Below, piece after piece: positions 45,036 to 56,645 of a DNA stretch of 64,000 nt. The notes beneath the pieces are model-generated. The model was not told where the DNA came from. It saw only the letters and a program-made list of their open reading frames with translations, and ran no database searches. Origin of the DNA: Hordeum vulgare subsp. vulgare (Eukaryota > Streptophyta > Magnoliopsida > Poales > Poaceae); NCBI RefSeq assembly GCF_904849725.1, contig NC_058522.1:457252844-457316843 (forward strand). Direction: 5' to 3'. The position numbers and the translations under genes are program-made. Within the stretch, counting starts at the first letter, position 1; each line of letters starts with the position of its first letter.

Positions 45036-45210
45036 AGGGGGTAAAATCTAATTTATCCTTTATCAATGTCAGATAGGGGATCGGTTAGGAATGCCTTGAT
45101 GTAATCTGCTTCATTTTTTGGAAAAAGACCGACCAATTCATGAAAATTCTTATCATGCATGCAAATATTTTTTAAGAATCCAGTTAAAGGGTTAATTGAC
45201 AAAAAGGCTA

Positions 45211-45453
45211 CTCCCTCTATCCATATATATAAGGCCTAATGCGTTTTCCGAGGCTAATTTTGATCATATGTTAAAGCAAGAGCAATAATATATGACATTC
45301 AAGTTACACAAATCATATCTTCAAATTCGTACTTAAAAGGAGCTTTTAATGATATAATTTTCACATTATACATCTCATATACTACTAATCTTATCAATAG
45401 TCAAAGACAATCTTAAAAAATGCATTAGGCCCTATATATATGGACGGAGGAAG
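45211..45453. mobile_element. Stowaway (Mariner) MITE
   Basis: 243 bp with TIRs CTCCCTCTATCCATATATAT...ATATATATGGACGGAGGAAG and TA target duplication (45209-45210 and 45454-45455). It sits inside the left arm of the foldback element and interrupts the arm alignment exactly at TA. Confidence 0.88.
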
Positions 45454-45571
45454 TACATATTTGGGATTTGTGCCCCACTGAACTACCAGTTCCTTTTTTT
45501 GAGTGTTAACTACCAGTTTTCAGAAAAGTGACAGAAAAATACTAAATTTTCTAATTTTATGACTAAAAACT

Positions 45572-45653
45572 ACTCTTTTCGTTCTATAATATAAAATTGC
45601 CTTTTAACAATAATATAGTGTCAAAAACGTTCTTATATTATGGAAAAAGTGAG
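45572..45653. mobile_element. Short degenerate Mariner MITE
   Basis: TTCGTTCTATAATATAAAA...TTCTTATATTATGGAA inverted ends typical of Mariner MITEs, also inserted in the left foldback arm. TIR tips are degraded. Confidence 0.5.
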
Positions 45654-46428
45654 TACAACTTTTAACGCGTTTATAACATGCGAAACCCACACGTCAGGGC
45701 TGATGTGGCATTACAGTCAACTCCATTTATTTTGGCTTTTATTACAGGTTGGGCCACACGTCAGCATCAATCTTCTCTCCTCCTCTCTCTCTATGTTTGG
45801 CATTTTCACGAACAGCTCGTGTGCACCCGCGCTTGAGCTCCGAACTCCTCCATGACGACGCCTCAGTGCAGCACCTCCCCGGCGTTGGTCGGGGACTAGA
45901 GACGGCGGCGCAACCACGGCCTCCTTGAACAACTCGGTCGCGGCCGCGAGCGTGCACTGCGTTGCGCTGGCTTGCATGCTAGCCGTAGCCTAGCATGCAG
46001 GATGCAGCTTGCATGCGTGTTGGCCCCCGCTAGCGCGTGCGCGCAGCCGCCGTCGCGTGCTGGCAGTGGAGGACTTCAGTCTTCAGAGGTTGCTCGCAAG
46101 TGCACGTGAGGCGTTTGAAGAAATGCCAAAGAGAGAGGAAGAGCAGGCAGAAGATTGGTGCTGACATGTGGGCCCCATCTGTAATAACGGTAAACTTGAC
46201 GGTCAGAATAAACAGAGTTGATTTTGCCGTCACGTCAGCCCTGACATGTGGGTCCCGCATGTCATAAACGTGTTTAAATCGTCTAACCTGATCATTTTCT
46301 GAAAGTGGTAGTTTTTAGTCATAAATTTTGGAAATTTAGTTACTTTTTGGTCACTTTTAGAAAGTGGTAGTAATGTGGGACACGAACCTCAAATGCGGTA
46401 ACTTTTTGCCAATTACTCCCACTTGAAG

Positions 46429-46853
46429 TGTCATGAGCAACTCACCCGTAGCATGCTCGTTTATTACAAATGAGATCTTGAATTCATCCGATTCTTCGTT
46501 ACCTCGGCAAAAGGTCATCAGATGGTCACCAGTTCTTTCTTTCCCGAGGAACTAGCAGCAGCACTGCGTTTCTCATTTGAGGTGTCATGAGCAACTCACC
46601 CGTAGCATGCTCGTTTATTACAAATGAGATCTTGAATTCATCCGATTCTTCGTTACCTCGGCAAAAGGTCATCAGATGGTCACCGGTTCTTTCTTTCCCG
46701 AGGAACTAGCAGCAGCACTGCGTTTCTCATTTGAGGTGTCATGAGCAACTCACCTGTAGCATGCTCGTTTATTACAAATGAGATCTTGAATTCACCGATT
46801 CTTGGTTACCTCGGCAAAAGGTCATCAGATGATCACCGGTTCTTTCTTTTCCG
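46429..46853. repeat. 154-bp tandem repeat, about 2.8 copies
   Basis: Units start at 46429, 46583 and 46737 (TGTCATGAGCAACTCACC). Copies 1 and 2 are nearly identical over 154 bp; copy 3 is partial with more changes. Spacing is exactly 154 bp each time. Confidence 0.92.
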
Positions 46854-47574
46854 TGAATCCAGTTTCATTTTGATGGAAAATGGAACTGGTGCTTTAGGCT
46901 CTTTGAGTAATGACAGTGATAGCTGTACAACAGGTGTTTACTCGTTTTCACTTGCATCAGTGTGAGGGAATAAAGAACTTATGTATATTGGAGACTGTAC
47001 ATCATAGATCAACCATTCAAAACCAGTTGGCTTGTAAGATTTAGATAGTGATAGGAAATTATTGTCAAAAAGATAGCAGCAGGTTAGCCGCAGAAGTTAA
47101 TGTAGCAGGAAAAGTTGATGATGTGGGGAGCAAGGAAAACTCAATCTACGGAGTGAACGACAAAATAAAATAACTACATCGACTTGCTGAGAACGGAAAC
47201 TGACATAGATATACACTGCGCCTACGCAAGGAAAAGTTGCGCAGTGTAGTTACAGTGTCCTGAAATGTAACATTCATGTGTGAGATCAGACAAGGAAATA
47301 GTAAGAATAAGCAATCATTAATTTAGAATATTAAACATTCACTGCTAACTGCTGACTGAAACTACAATTCGATACTCTAGTACTGCTGACTGAAACTAGA
47401 ATTCCACTCTCTTTATTTTAGACATAAGACAACACAATCTTCAGGTATCAACACAATTTGGAAAAGAAGGGATCAATGGGATAAGCCCTTAACAGATCAC
47501 AGATATGCTTCTTCTGAAGGAGCATCTACCCCTATTCTTCAAAACAAGAGGCGAAAGGGTCGGCAACCGACAAG
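46854..47574. other. 3' flank of the F-box gene
   Basis: No gene or repeat supported; presumably includes the F-box 3' UTR (minus strand). Confidence 0.4.
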
Positions 47575-49210
47575 TCAGGGGGTATCAAAATACAGATCCC
47601 AGTTCAAATAACCACTTCTGAATTCCAGTTGAGCCTCTTGAGAAGATTTATTCTCCACTTTTAGTAGACTGAGTTGATTGGCCATCCATTTCTCATCGAT
47701 GTGAATCTTCTCAGACAGTGAAAATTTGATTTCCTTTACCACTTTCGCATTCAAAACAAAGAACTTGGCAAAGTCAATCTCTTCCTCGCCACCTTCATAA
47801 TTCTTCAACACCAGTACTTTGAGATGACTCTCAAGGCATTTGATTGGATCGAGCGGGTCATATTGACGCACATTTTTCATCTTTGCCTTTATACGTTCGT
47901 CCCACTGGGAAAGGACATAACATACATATGTTAAAACGTGATTGCTAACCAGGCTTTATTGTTTCGGAATTTAATTTTTCTTTTGAGATTTAAAGCAAAA
48001 AAGAAAGAAAGATGAATACTCACAATGACATAGAGCTTTTCCAAGTAAGGGAAGCATCTAAGGATTCCAAGAACTGCGTCAAGATCAGGGCCACAGAACT
48101 GGAGAGACAAAACCTTTACACTGCATACTGGATTTTCCAAGCTTGATGGGATTAATCCCTGAAGAAAAAAATGGATTAAAAAAAAAGTCTTCAAGAAACA
48201 ATGTCACGCAAGACTCTGGAGATTGAAGTTGCTACCTGGAAGACAAGATTGGCGATCTGGATTTCTAACATGCAGGGAGACAAAAGGCCCACTATATCCA
48301 GTTTAGGAGCGCTAACTATCTGCATAGTCTCAACACCTAAGCCCCGAGAACATAATAGCAGCCTTTCAAGATGAGGGGCCTCCTTAATGACCAATTTTCC
48401 TTTGCCTTCGAACAAACAATGTGCGACGATGATCCTAAGAGTTGGTGAACTAATGCAAAGGCAAGACCCAGCATCAATCCTCGACAAATTTAAGTTCTCC
48501 AAGACATGACAGCTAGAAAGCACCCTAGAAAAGACATCCTGGGAGATGGAAACACTCCATAGTTTGAGCTGCTTGAGGCGGGGAAAATTCAAAGAAGGCG
48601 CCATCTCCCTTGGGAAATCGCAGGAGCCGATGGCGACCAAGAGGAGGGTTGATGCTGAGCGGAGCACAGACCGTGGCAGTGGGTAGAGCTTCTCCTTCCC
48701 CTGCGTATATTCCAAGGGCGCGAAGCTGATGTCGAGCTCCTCAAGGTTGTCAAGGGCTCGGGAGTGGAACCAGCTCTCGATCTGAGCGGCATCTTCGTCG
48801 TACCTTTCTTTCTCTCCGCGGAGCTCGATGAGAGGGACGTGGAAGCGGCGTGCGGGGCCTGGGTGGTGCGACAGGATCCTAGAGACGACGGGGAGACGCT
48901 TGAACTCATCGTCGACGAGGTGGTAGAGGCACGGGACGTCGAGGTTGAGAGGCGAGGAACGCCATAGGGGACGCCATCGCCGGGCGATGGCCTGCGTGCG
49001 GGCGCCGTCCTTGGTGGGGAGGAGGGAGATGATTGTGCCGAGGATGTCGTCGGGAAGGTCGCCGATGAGATCGCCATGGCTGATGACGTCGCCGTCGCAG
49101 ACGCTATCACGCGCCCGTTTCTGTGATCTGGACCCGGCTGCTTCATCGGATGCGCCCCTCTTGGGTGCGGGCGCGGCAGCCTCCCCCTCCTCCGCCGCGA
49201 CCCCCTTCAT
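47575..49210 (-). CDS. F-box/LRR protein with FBD domain, three exons
   Basis: Substrate receptor of an SCF ubiquitin ligase by family. Exons on the minus strand: 49210-48236, 48158-48024, 47904-47575; introns have GT...AG and are all phase 0; total 479 residues plus stop. The N-terminus has a basic nuclear-signal-like stretch (K-R-A-R at 31-34). The F-box is about 46-92 (D-L-I-G-D-L-P-D-D-I-L...W-R-P-L-W-R). Leucine-rich repeats follow (L-K-Q-L-K-L, L-E-N-L-N-L-S). The C-terminal FBD domain lies in exon 3 (Y-D-P-L-D-P-I-K-C-L-E-S-H-L-K...F-A-K-F-F-V-L-N-A). All frames are open. FBD-type F-box genes are large, fast-evolving grass families; the target is unknown. A Copia insertion begins 114 bp upstream of the ATG. 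Confidence 0.9.
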
Positions 49211-49324
49211 GTCCGGCGGCTGGGGAGTCGGGCGGCGTCGCTGCCTCCTCTCCCGTGGATCGGAATCAAACGATGCGACTCACGAGCCTAGCCTCCAGAT
49301 CAGCCTATTGGGCTCGGCTGGGCC

Positions 49325-49667
49325 TGTTATATTTATGTCGAATATCATGTACGCAAGGGGTTACATGGACTTGGATTTGTAATTAGTGTGGATAGGTACA
49401 AGTCGTGTAAAAGTCGGACACGTTGTATCCTAGGCCTCTTATATATCGAGGGGCACCACACGTTGTAACCCATGACGACCGGATAGCAATAGATACGCGG
49501 GGGAGCCGACGACTTGTGCCGGCGCTCGGGTGGTCGTTGTTGCGGTATCTTGGGAAGGAGCGCCCGTAGTCATGCCTCGGTGATGTAGCCATATCAATGA
49601 ACCTCATTAACAAATATCGTGCCTCGGTGTGTCGTCTTTGATCTTGCATTAGCGTTTTATTCTAACA
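49325..49667 (+). repeat. 5' LTR of the deleted Copia
   Basis: 343 bp, TGTTATATTTATG...TTCTAACA; TATA-like CTTATATATCGAGG near 49438. Confidence 0.92.
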
Positions 49668-50888
49668 AGTGGTATCATGAGCAAGGTTACGAGAAGGTTA
49701 TGCGGAAGATCATCTGAAGGTATGCGGATCATGCTCGACGGGTGCCACGGAACGTTCGATTGACGCAAGGTGGAGCATGTCGGCGATCACGGATGCGGTC
49801 GGTGGAGTCGGACACTTCAGGCAGGAGGCCTGGACCGTTCAATGGGCTGCGGTCGGTAAGGATCGGCTAGACGTGGCGATCGGACCGGCGTAGTGGTTGT
49901 TGAAGACGTTGCGGAGGCGGCGGATTCCGCTCGCGATGATGCGCTCAGTGTGAGAGCATCAAGATGATGCGCTCAGTGTTGTATAAGGACGACGGCGCGA
50001 CAGTGCTGACGAATTGTGCCGACGACGCGGGTGGCTAGGGTACGACACGGCTCATGCACGAATGTTGCACGAGGTGGCAACTGTTGTAACAGAGTTGGCG
50101 TACCGCGAGTATGCGCGACACGTCATGTTACAGATTGCTGATGAAGAATCAAGAACGAGACGGAAGCTGTCATCAGATACAGTGGCGATCTTTTCGGAAG
50201 CGAACGGAATCGAGGTCAGACCTTGGTTGCTTTGCTGTGTATACGTGAGACGGACTCAGAGCCATGGGGACTCGTGAGGTACTCGGTCTCGACAGCAACG
50301 CAATGCATAAGGAAAAGGAAAGTTACAGTACAAGGCTGCGTACATGCATGAAACTTTGTGGCGTGCGGCAGCAGGGCTCCTCGGATGATGTGCAGCACAG
50401 GGAAAGAAAACAAGAAACGAAATCGTGTTGGGTACAAGTGACGGACAGGCCTGCTACCGGTTTTGATTATTAAAAGACGTGTGCATGCATGATTCTGGTC
50501 CGTTGGAGATTAGAAAATCGTAACATGCTATGACTCGTTTTTCCGTGTCTAAAAGGAAAAGACAGGGCCGGGTGATCCAACGGAAATAAAAGGGTGGGGT
50601 GACGGAGAAGCAAACGCACATCAGAAAATTAGTTCGCAAGTTCGGGAAAAAGGTGGAGCGAACGAGTTGTTGTGTGCATAATTAATCTGTGTGTTGTAGC
50701 AAGAGGCTTCACGACAATTCCTGAAGGACAGACAGGGACGATGCGAGTCAAGGTTTTTGGTAGATCGCGTATTGCGGTGTGGCTTCAGACGAAGAATTTG
50801 GGATCGGAGATCTTTTTCGGGAGAAAGTCGCAGAGACAAGCAAGGGCAATCAGACCGGCGGCAACAGTCGGTTAGATTGCGACTCGAC
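49668..50888 (+). other. Long leader of the deleted Copia
   Basis: About 1.2 kb between PBS and gag with no supported gene. Purine-rich and G-rich, with several short spurious frames. Confidence 0.6.
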
Positions 50889-51604
50889 ATGATGCCGGGG
50901 TTCATCAAATTTGGGGTGGAGAAATTCGACGGCACGGGTAACTTCGATCTATGGCAGACAAGAGTCAAGGATCTTCTGACACATCAAGGAATCTTGAAGG
51001 ATTTGCACGAGACGAAGCCGACCAAGGTTGACGACGATACGCGGGAGGATATGCAAGTGCGGGCAGCCGCCAACATACGGTTGTGCCTTGCAGACCAGGC
51101 CATGTATCATGTCATGGATGAAGATTCTCCTAAGGGAATTTGGGACAAGTTGGCAAGTCGTTATATGTCCAAGTCAACGACCAATAAGCTGTATTTGAAG
51201 CAAAAATTCTATGGGCTGAAGATGCAGGAGGGTCGGATCTTGTGGAGCATGTGAATGCCTTTAATCAGTTGGTCACGGATCTAGCACAGCTGGATGTGAA
51301 GATTGAGGACGAGGACAAGGCACCACTTCTTCTTGTTTCGTTGCCACCGTCCTATGAGCATTTGGTCATTACGTTGACACATGGAAAGACAACCGTCAAT
51401 AATGAGGAAATCACAGCAGCATTGGTTGGACATGAGTTGAGAAAGCAAAAGAATGCTGCTGAAAGGGATAGTACTCAAGGTTTGGGGTTGGCAGTTAAAG
51501 GTTATCAGCTCAGGAAGGGACAAGAGGCGGAGAAGAAAAAGAAGAAAAAAGTGCAGTGCTACAAGTGCAAGGAATGGGGACATATAAAGAGGGAATGCTC
51601 ATAA
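50889..51604 (+). pseudogene. gag: Copia gag with zinc knuckle, frameshifted
   Basis: ATG-ATG at 50889 begins M-M-P-G-F-I-K-F. UBN2-type gag follows: K-F-D-G-T-G-N-F-D-L-W, then I-W-D-K-L and L-Y-L-K-Q-K-F. A one-base frameshift near 51235 moves to a second frame with N-Q-L-V-T-D-L and L-L-V-S-L-P-P-S-Y. This ends with a complete CCHC knuckle C-Y-K-C-K-E-W-G-H-I-K-R-E-C. A TAA right after the knuckle (51602-51604) cuts the link to the protease. Confidence 0.88.
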
Positions 51605-51712
51605 CTGAAGGGTGAGGCTAGTGCTAACCTATCTACTAATGGTGCTGACTTAGACAACAGTAGTGATGCTCTCGTAGTATCAAACAGATGGTCAGCTAAA
51701 ACTGAAGCGTGG

Positions 51713-52156
51713 ATGTTGGATTCAGCTTGCTCTTTTCATGCGACGCCCAACAGGGAGTGGTTCTCTTCATACAAGTCTGGTGAGTTTGGTTTCATCTATG
51801 TGGGCGATAATACTGATTATCGTGTTGCTGGAATAGGTGACATCAAAATCAAGATGTTTGACAGAGTTGAGCGGATGCTTCGGGGAGTCAGGTATGTGCC
51901 AGGGCTAAGGAGGAAACTAATTTCGCTTGGTGTTCTTCATGATGGTGGTATGGAATTCCGTTGTGATCGGGATAAGAAGACCATGGAAATCATAGAAGAT
52001 GGGATGACCGTGATGATAGGAGAGAGGACGGCTTCGCATCTTTACAAGTTGCAAAGAAGCACTATTGCACGTGGAGTCATGAAGAGTGGAGCTGCAGGAG
52101 TAGCAGTGGAGTCTCAGGGTGGAGGCGGGTTAGACCTGTCGGGTAGCTTTAAGTAA
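51713..52156 (+). pseudogene. Copia protease and gag-pre-integrase remnant
   Basis: W-M-L-D-S-A-C-S-F-H-A-T is the Copia protease active-site region (D-S-A variant). Then Y-V-G-D-N-T-D, Y-V-P-G-L-R-R-K-L-I-S-L-G and a gag-pre-integrase start (L-Y-K-L-Q-R-S-T). The frame ends at 52156 in sequence unrelated to integrase, marking the deletion. Confidence 0.85.
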
Positions 52157-52248
52157 GCTACAAAGAAGACAACCCAAGTCCGAAGTACATGGAGGCTTGA
52201 TGCATGGACGACTTCTAGGTGGTGGAGAATATTCGCCAAGATGGAGTT

Positions 52249-52593
52249 TTTTATATTTGTGTCGAATATTATGTACGCAAGGGGTTACATAGACTTGGAG
52301 TTGTAATTGGTGTGGATAGGTACAAGTCGTGTAGGAGTCGGACAAGTTGTATCCTAGGCCTCTTATATATCGAGGGGCACCACACGTTGTAACCCATGAC
52401 GACCGGATAGCAATAGGTACGCGGGAGAGCCGTCGACTTGTACCGGCGCCCGGGCGGTCGGTGTTGCAGTATCTTGGGGAGGAACACCCGTAGTCATATG
52501 CCCCGGGGATGTAGCCATATCGGTGAACCTCGTTAACAAATATCGTGCCTCAGTGTGTCGTCTATGATCTTGCATTAGCGTTTTATTCTAATA
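52249..52593 (+). repeat. 3' LTR of the deleted Copia
   Basis: 345 bp, matches 49325-49667. The terminal TG is mutated to TT and the final CA to TA. Confidence 0.9.
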
Positions 52594-52835
52594 GGGCCGG
52601 CGCGTTTCTTATCCCTGATTCTCTAACAAAAAAAGGATTCCTAAAAAGTAACGTGACTCCCGTTGTCTGGAGAAAGGCAGAGCTTGGCCTAAAAATAAAA
52701 AGAAGGCAGAGCATCTAATTTTAAGAAATGTTCATATCCGACGGACCGGCCAAAAAACTACGCAATCGCGTACAATCGAGCGACCCGCGTTTGCAGTGTG
52801 CAAGTTTGATCAAACGCCTCACGCAACCTTCTTAG

Positions 52836-53009
52836 CAGTGGCGGAGCTTGAGCCAAAAATGTGGAGGGACCATGGGCTTGAGGGGGGCAAACCTCATTAT
52901 TTTTAACTGATTTGGAGTCAAAAATAAACCTAATATAAAAAATATAGGCTTAATTGTTTTTGAGCTGGGGGCCATGGCCCAGGTTGGCCCCCACCAAGCT
53001 CCGCCAGTG
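52836..53009. mobile_element. hAT-type MITE
   Basis: 174 bp with TIRs CAGTGGCGGAGCTTG / CAAGCTCCGCCAGTG (one mismatch) and a perfect 8-bp duplication CTTCTTAG (52828-52835 and 53010-53017), the hAT hallmark. Confidence 0.88.
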
Positions 53010-53017
53010 CTTCTTAG

Positions 53018-53604
53018 TGCATGTGTGCCTGGCCCCGTCACCACCCCGTTCCTTCTTTTTTCTGGTTATATCTTCTTCCTCTTGTTTCTTCCTTCTCTTT
53101 AGCCGATAAAATTAGGAGCCCGCCGAACGGCTAGACGCCTTTTTTGTTGCAACCACTGGTTTCTTGAGCTTTAGTCGGCATACAACAGAGCTGAAACTAT
53201 GCCCGAAGAGGTGCAACCTCGAACAGAAGAAGATGGAGTTCGATGCATTAGTCTTCTTTTCTTGCAACTATCTACACGATTTGCTTGGAAGCGACCATGC
53301 GATTTGTTGGGACCATTCATGGCTGCCTTCTTTGCACGATGGTGACCAATACTACAACTATGGGATGACAAAGGTTGCAACTTGCGCCAACAAATGCTAC
53401 AATTGCTTTGAACAAAGCTATAACCACACGAGACCGACCACGATGATGTTACAATCATTGGATGGCGAGCTGCAACCACATGACAGCCGGTGATGATGAT
53501 GCTACAACCGTGAAACGGTGAGCAACAACTTATGTTTCGCGCTTCTGCATCCAATGGCGACGGTGGCCGCTGCTTTTTTCTTTGCTGGAGATGTCGTCAC
53601 GGTG
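53018..53604. other. Unclassified sequence with recurring GCAAC/GCTACAA motifs
   Basis: Degenerate recurrences of GTTGCAAC, GATGTTACAA and GCTACAA every 20-40 bp from about 53150 to 53520. Reminiscent of a repetitive-element interior, but no termini are seen. Confidence 0.35.
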
Positions 53605-55124
53605 TGTGACACATCTCCAACGTTTCTATTATTTTTGTTTGTTCCATGCTATGATATTATTATTGTTGGATGTTTTTATTATCATTTTATACCTTTTTAT
53701 ATCATTTTGGGGACTAACCTATTAACATAGTGTCAAGTGCCAGTTCCTGTCTTCTACCCTGTTTTTGTATCGCAGGACATCAATATCAGATAAGATCAAA
53801 TCGTCCCAAGACTTTTTGAGGATTTTTTATTGAAGATAAGGATCACCTGGAACTTGGAGGCCAAGTAAGATCTTGCCAGAGGGCACCACACAACACTAGG
53901 GCGCGCCCTGATGTTGTGTGGGCCCCTCCACGGTCCATTTGCTCTACCTCCTCCACTATAAATTCAACAATATTCCAAAACCCTCAAGGGAGTCCACGAA
54001 ATACTTTTCCCGCTGCCGCAAGCTCTGTTCTCGCCAGATCCCATCTGGAGGCCTTTTCCATACTCCGCCGAAGGGGGAACTCATCATGGAGGGGCTCTAC
54101 ATCAACCTTGTCGCCTCTCTGATGATGCGTGAGTAGTTCACCACAGATCTATGAGACCGTAGGTAGTAGCTAGACGTCTCTCTCTCTGTGTGTGTGTGTG
54201 TCTGTATCTCAATACAACGGTCCCAATGATCTTCATGAAGATCCATTCGATGTAATGACTTTGTGCGGTGTGTTTGTTGGGATCTGATGAATTGTGAGTT
54301 TATGATCGGATCTATCCTTGTTTCATTTGAGTTCTTTCCTGATCTCTTTTATGCATGGTTTAGTATAGCCTTGTATTTCTTCTCCAAAGTTTTGGTTTGG
54401 TTTCGCCAACTAGATTATATCTTCTTGCAATGGGAAGAGGTGCTTGGTAATGAGTTCGATCTTGCGGTGTTCAGTCCTAGTGACAGAAGGGGAGTTCATA
54501 CACATGTGTTGTTGCCATTAAGGATAACAAGTTGGGATGAATTCTTATATGTGTTTGTCTTGACTACATCATGTCATCGTTCCTAATGCATTATTTCGTT
54601 CTTATGAACTTAATACACTAGATGCATGTTGGATAGGTGTCGATGTGTGAAGTAATAGTAGTAGATGCAGGTAGGAGCCGGTCTACTTGATTTGGATGTG
54701 ATTCCTATATCATGATCATTGCCTTGGATAGCTTCATAATTATTTGCTTTTCTATCAATTTCCCAACAGTAATTTGTTTCCCGTCGTATGCTATTTTCTT
54801 GAGAGAGATGCCACTAGTGAATCCTACGACCCCCGGGTTTACTTTTATTATAAGATCAATCTCGTTTACTTATACAAAAATACCAAAAATACTTGCTGCA
54901 CTTTTTTATCTATTATTTATTTGTCAATCTATCAATCTATCATATATCATTTAATCTCGTTTATTGACCGCTGAGAGATTGATAACCTCTCGCCTCTGTT
55001 GTTGATTGGTTCTCCTAATGGATTGATAAGCTTGGTTTCTTAACCGAGGGAAATACTTACTCTAGTGTGCTGCATCATCCTCTCCTCTTCGGGGATAAAA
55101 ATCCAACGCAGTTTACAAGAAGCA
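53605..55124 (+). repeat. Gypsy LTR G6
   Basis: Starts TGTGACACATCTCCAACG; includes GTGCCAGTTCCTG as in the other Gypsy LTRs. Has a palindrome of unrelated sequence (53886-53921), TATAAAT at 53957 (36 bp) and a TC/TG microsatellite (about 54175-54202). The right end (AAGAAGCA) abuts N5. Element continuation is not visible. Confidence 0.75.
53886..53921 (+). promoter_or_regulatory. G6 palindrome upstream of TATA
   Basis: CCACACAACA-CTA-GGGCGCGCCC-TGA-TGTTGTGTGG: 10-bp outer stem plus a fully self-complementary core. Same position relative to TATA as in the other LTRs but different sequence. Confidence 0.75.
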
Positions 55125-55125
55125 G

Positions 55126-56645
55126 TGATGACCCACAAGTATAGGGGATCTACCGTAGTCCTTTCGATAAGTAAGAGTGTCGAACCCAACGAGGAGCAGA
55201 AGGATCTGACAAGTGGTTTTCAGCAAGGCAATATCTGCAAGCACTGAAATTATCGGTAACAAGTAGTTGTGTGGTGAGATGATTCGTAGAAAGTAGCAAG
55301 CAAAAAAAGTAACAACAGTGCAGCAAAGTGGCCCAATCCCTTTTGTAGCAAGGGACAAGCCTGGACAAAGTCTTATAGGAGGAAAAACGCTCCCGAGGAC
55401 ACATGGGAATTTCTGTCAAGCTAGTTTTCATCATGTTCATATGATTCACGTTCATTACTTTGATAGTTTGATATGTGGGTGGACCGGCGCTTGGGTACTG
55501 CCCTTACTTGGACAAGCATCCCACTTATGATTAACCCCTCTCGCAAGCATCCGCAACTACGAAAGAAGAATTAAGACAAAGTCTAACCATAGCATTAAAC
55601 TGGTGGATCCAAATCAGCCCCTTACGAAGCAATGCATAAACTAGGGTTTAAGCTTCTGTCACTCTAGCAACCCATCATCTACTTACTACTTCCCAATGCC
55701 TTCCTCTAGGCCCAAATAATGGTGAAGTGTTATGTAGTCGACGTTCACATAACACCACGAGAGGAAAAACAACATACAACACATCAAAATATCGAACGAA
55801 TACCAAATTCACGTGACTACTTATAGCATGACTTATCCCATGTCCTCGGGAACAAAAGTAACTACTCACAAAGCATAATCATATTCATGACCAGAGAGGT
55901 AATGAGTATCATCAAAGATCTGAACATAAACTCTTCCACCAAGTAATCCAACTAGCATCAACTACAAAGAGTAATTAACACTACTAGCAACCTTACAAGT
56001 ACCAATCGGAGTTGCGAGACGGAGATTGGTTACAAGTGATGAACTAGGGGAGATGAGATGGTGCTGATGAAGATGTTGATGGTGATGAGTCCCCTCCGAT
56101 GAGAGGAGTGTTGGTGATGACAATGGCGGCGATTTCCCCCTCCGGGAGGGAAGTTTCCCTGGCAGGATCGTCCTGCCGGAGCTCTAGATTGGTTCTGCTC
56201 AAGTTCCGCCTCGTGGCGGTGGCGAATCCTCCGAAAAGCCTCCTCTTGATGTTTTCCAGACCGAAACCCTTCTTGTAGCAAAAGAGGGGGGCCAGTGGGC
56301 CAGCAGGGAGCTCACAAGCCCCCTAGGCGTGGCCAAGGGGGTGGCCGCGCCTTGCAGGCTTGTGGCCACCTGTTGGCACCCCCGTGGCACTTCTTCGGCC
56401 CAGTATTTTTTATAATTCCCCAAAAAAATCCACATTGATTTTCACGGCTTTTGGAGTTGCGCAGAACAGGCATCTCAAACTTGCTCCTTTTTCAGGCCAG
56501 AATTCCAGCTGCCCGCATTCTCCCTCTTCATGTAAACCTTGCAAAATAAGAGAGAAAAGGCATAAGGATTGTACCGTGAAGTGTAATAACAGCCCAAAAA
56601 GCAATAAATATCAACATGAAAGCATGATGCAAAATGGACGTATCA
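55126..56645 (-). repeat. N5 LTR
   Basis: 1520 bp. Palindrome 56312-56365; at the TATA position (sense 56277, 35 bp) it has TACAAGA, a likely point-mutated TATAAGA. Confidence 0.82.

Larger units (their letters stand above)
45189..46420. mobile_element. Mutator-like foldback element with long TIRs
   Basis: Arms of over 200 bp. The left arm (TTAATTGACAAAAAGGCTA, GGATTTGTGCCCCACTG, ATGACTAAAAACTA, CCACACGTCAGGGCTGATGT) pairs with the right (ACATGTGGGTCCC, TAGTTTTTAGTCAT, GGGACACGAACC, TAACTTTTTGCCAATTA). The ~500-bp centre is GC-rich with no convincing gene. A 9-bp TSD is not evident. Confidence 0.6.
49325..52593 (+). mobile_element. Internally deleted Copia element upstream of the F-box gene
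   Basis: Complete ends with a perfect duplication GGGCC (49320-49324 and 52594-52598). LTRs 49325-49667 and 52249-52593. PBS TGGTATCATGAGC (49670-49682), initiator-Met type. The internal region has a long leader, gag with CCHC knuckle, protease and gag-pre-integrase, then passes directly to the 3' LTR. Integrase, RT and RNase H are missing. Confidence 0.93.

Noticed and set aside
53164..53554. Open frames on both strands near 53.2-53.5 kb
   Set aside because: Sit in a region with recurring GCAAC/GCTACAA motifs, overlap each other and show no domain.
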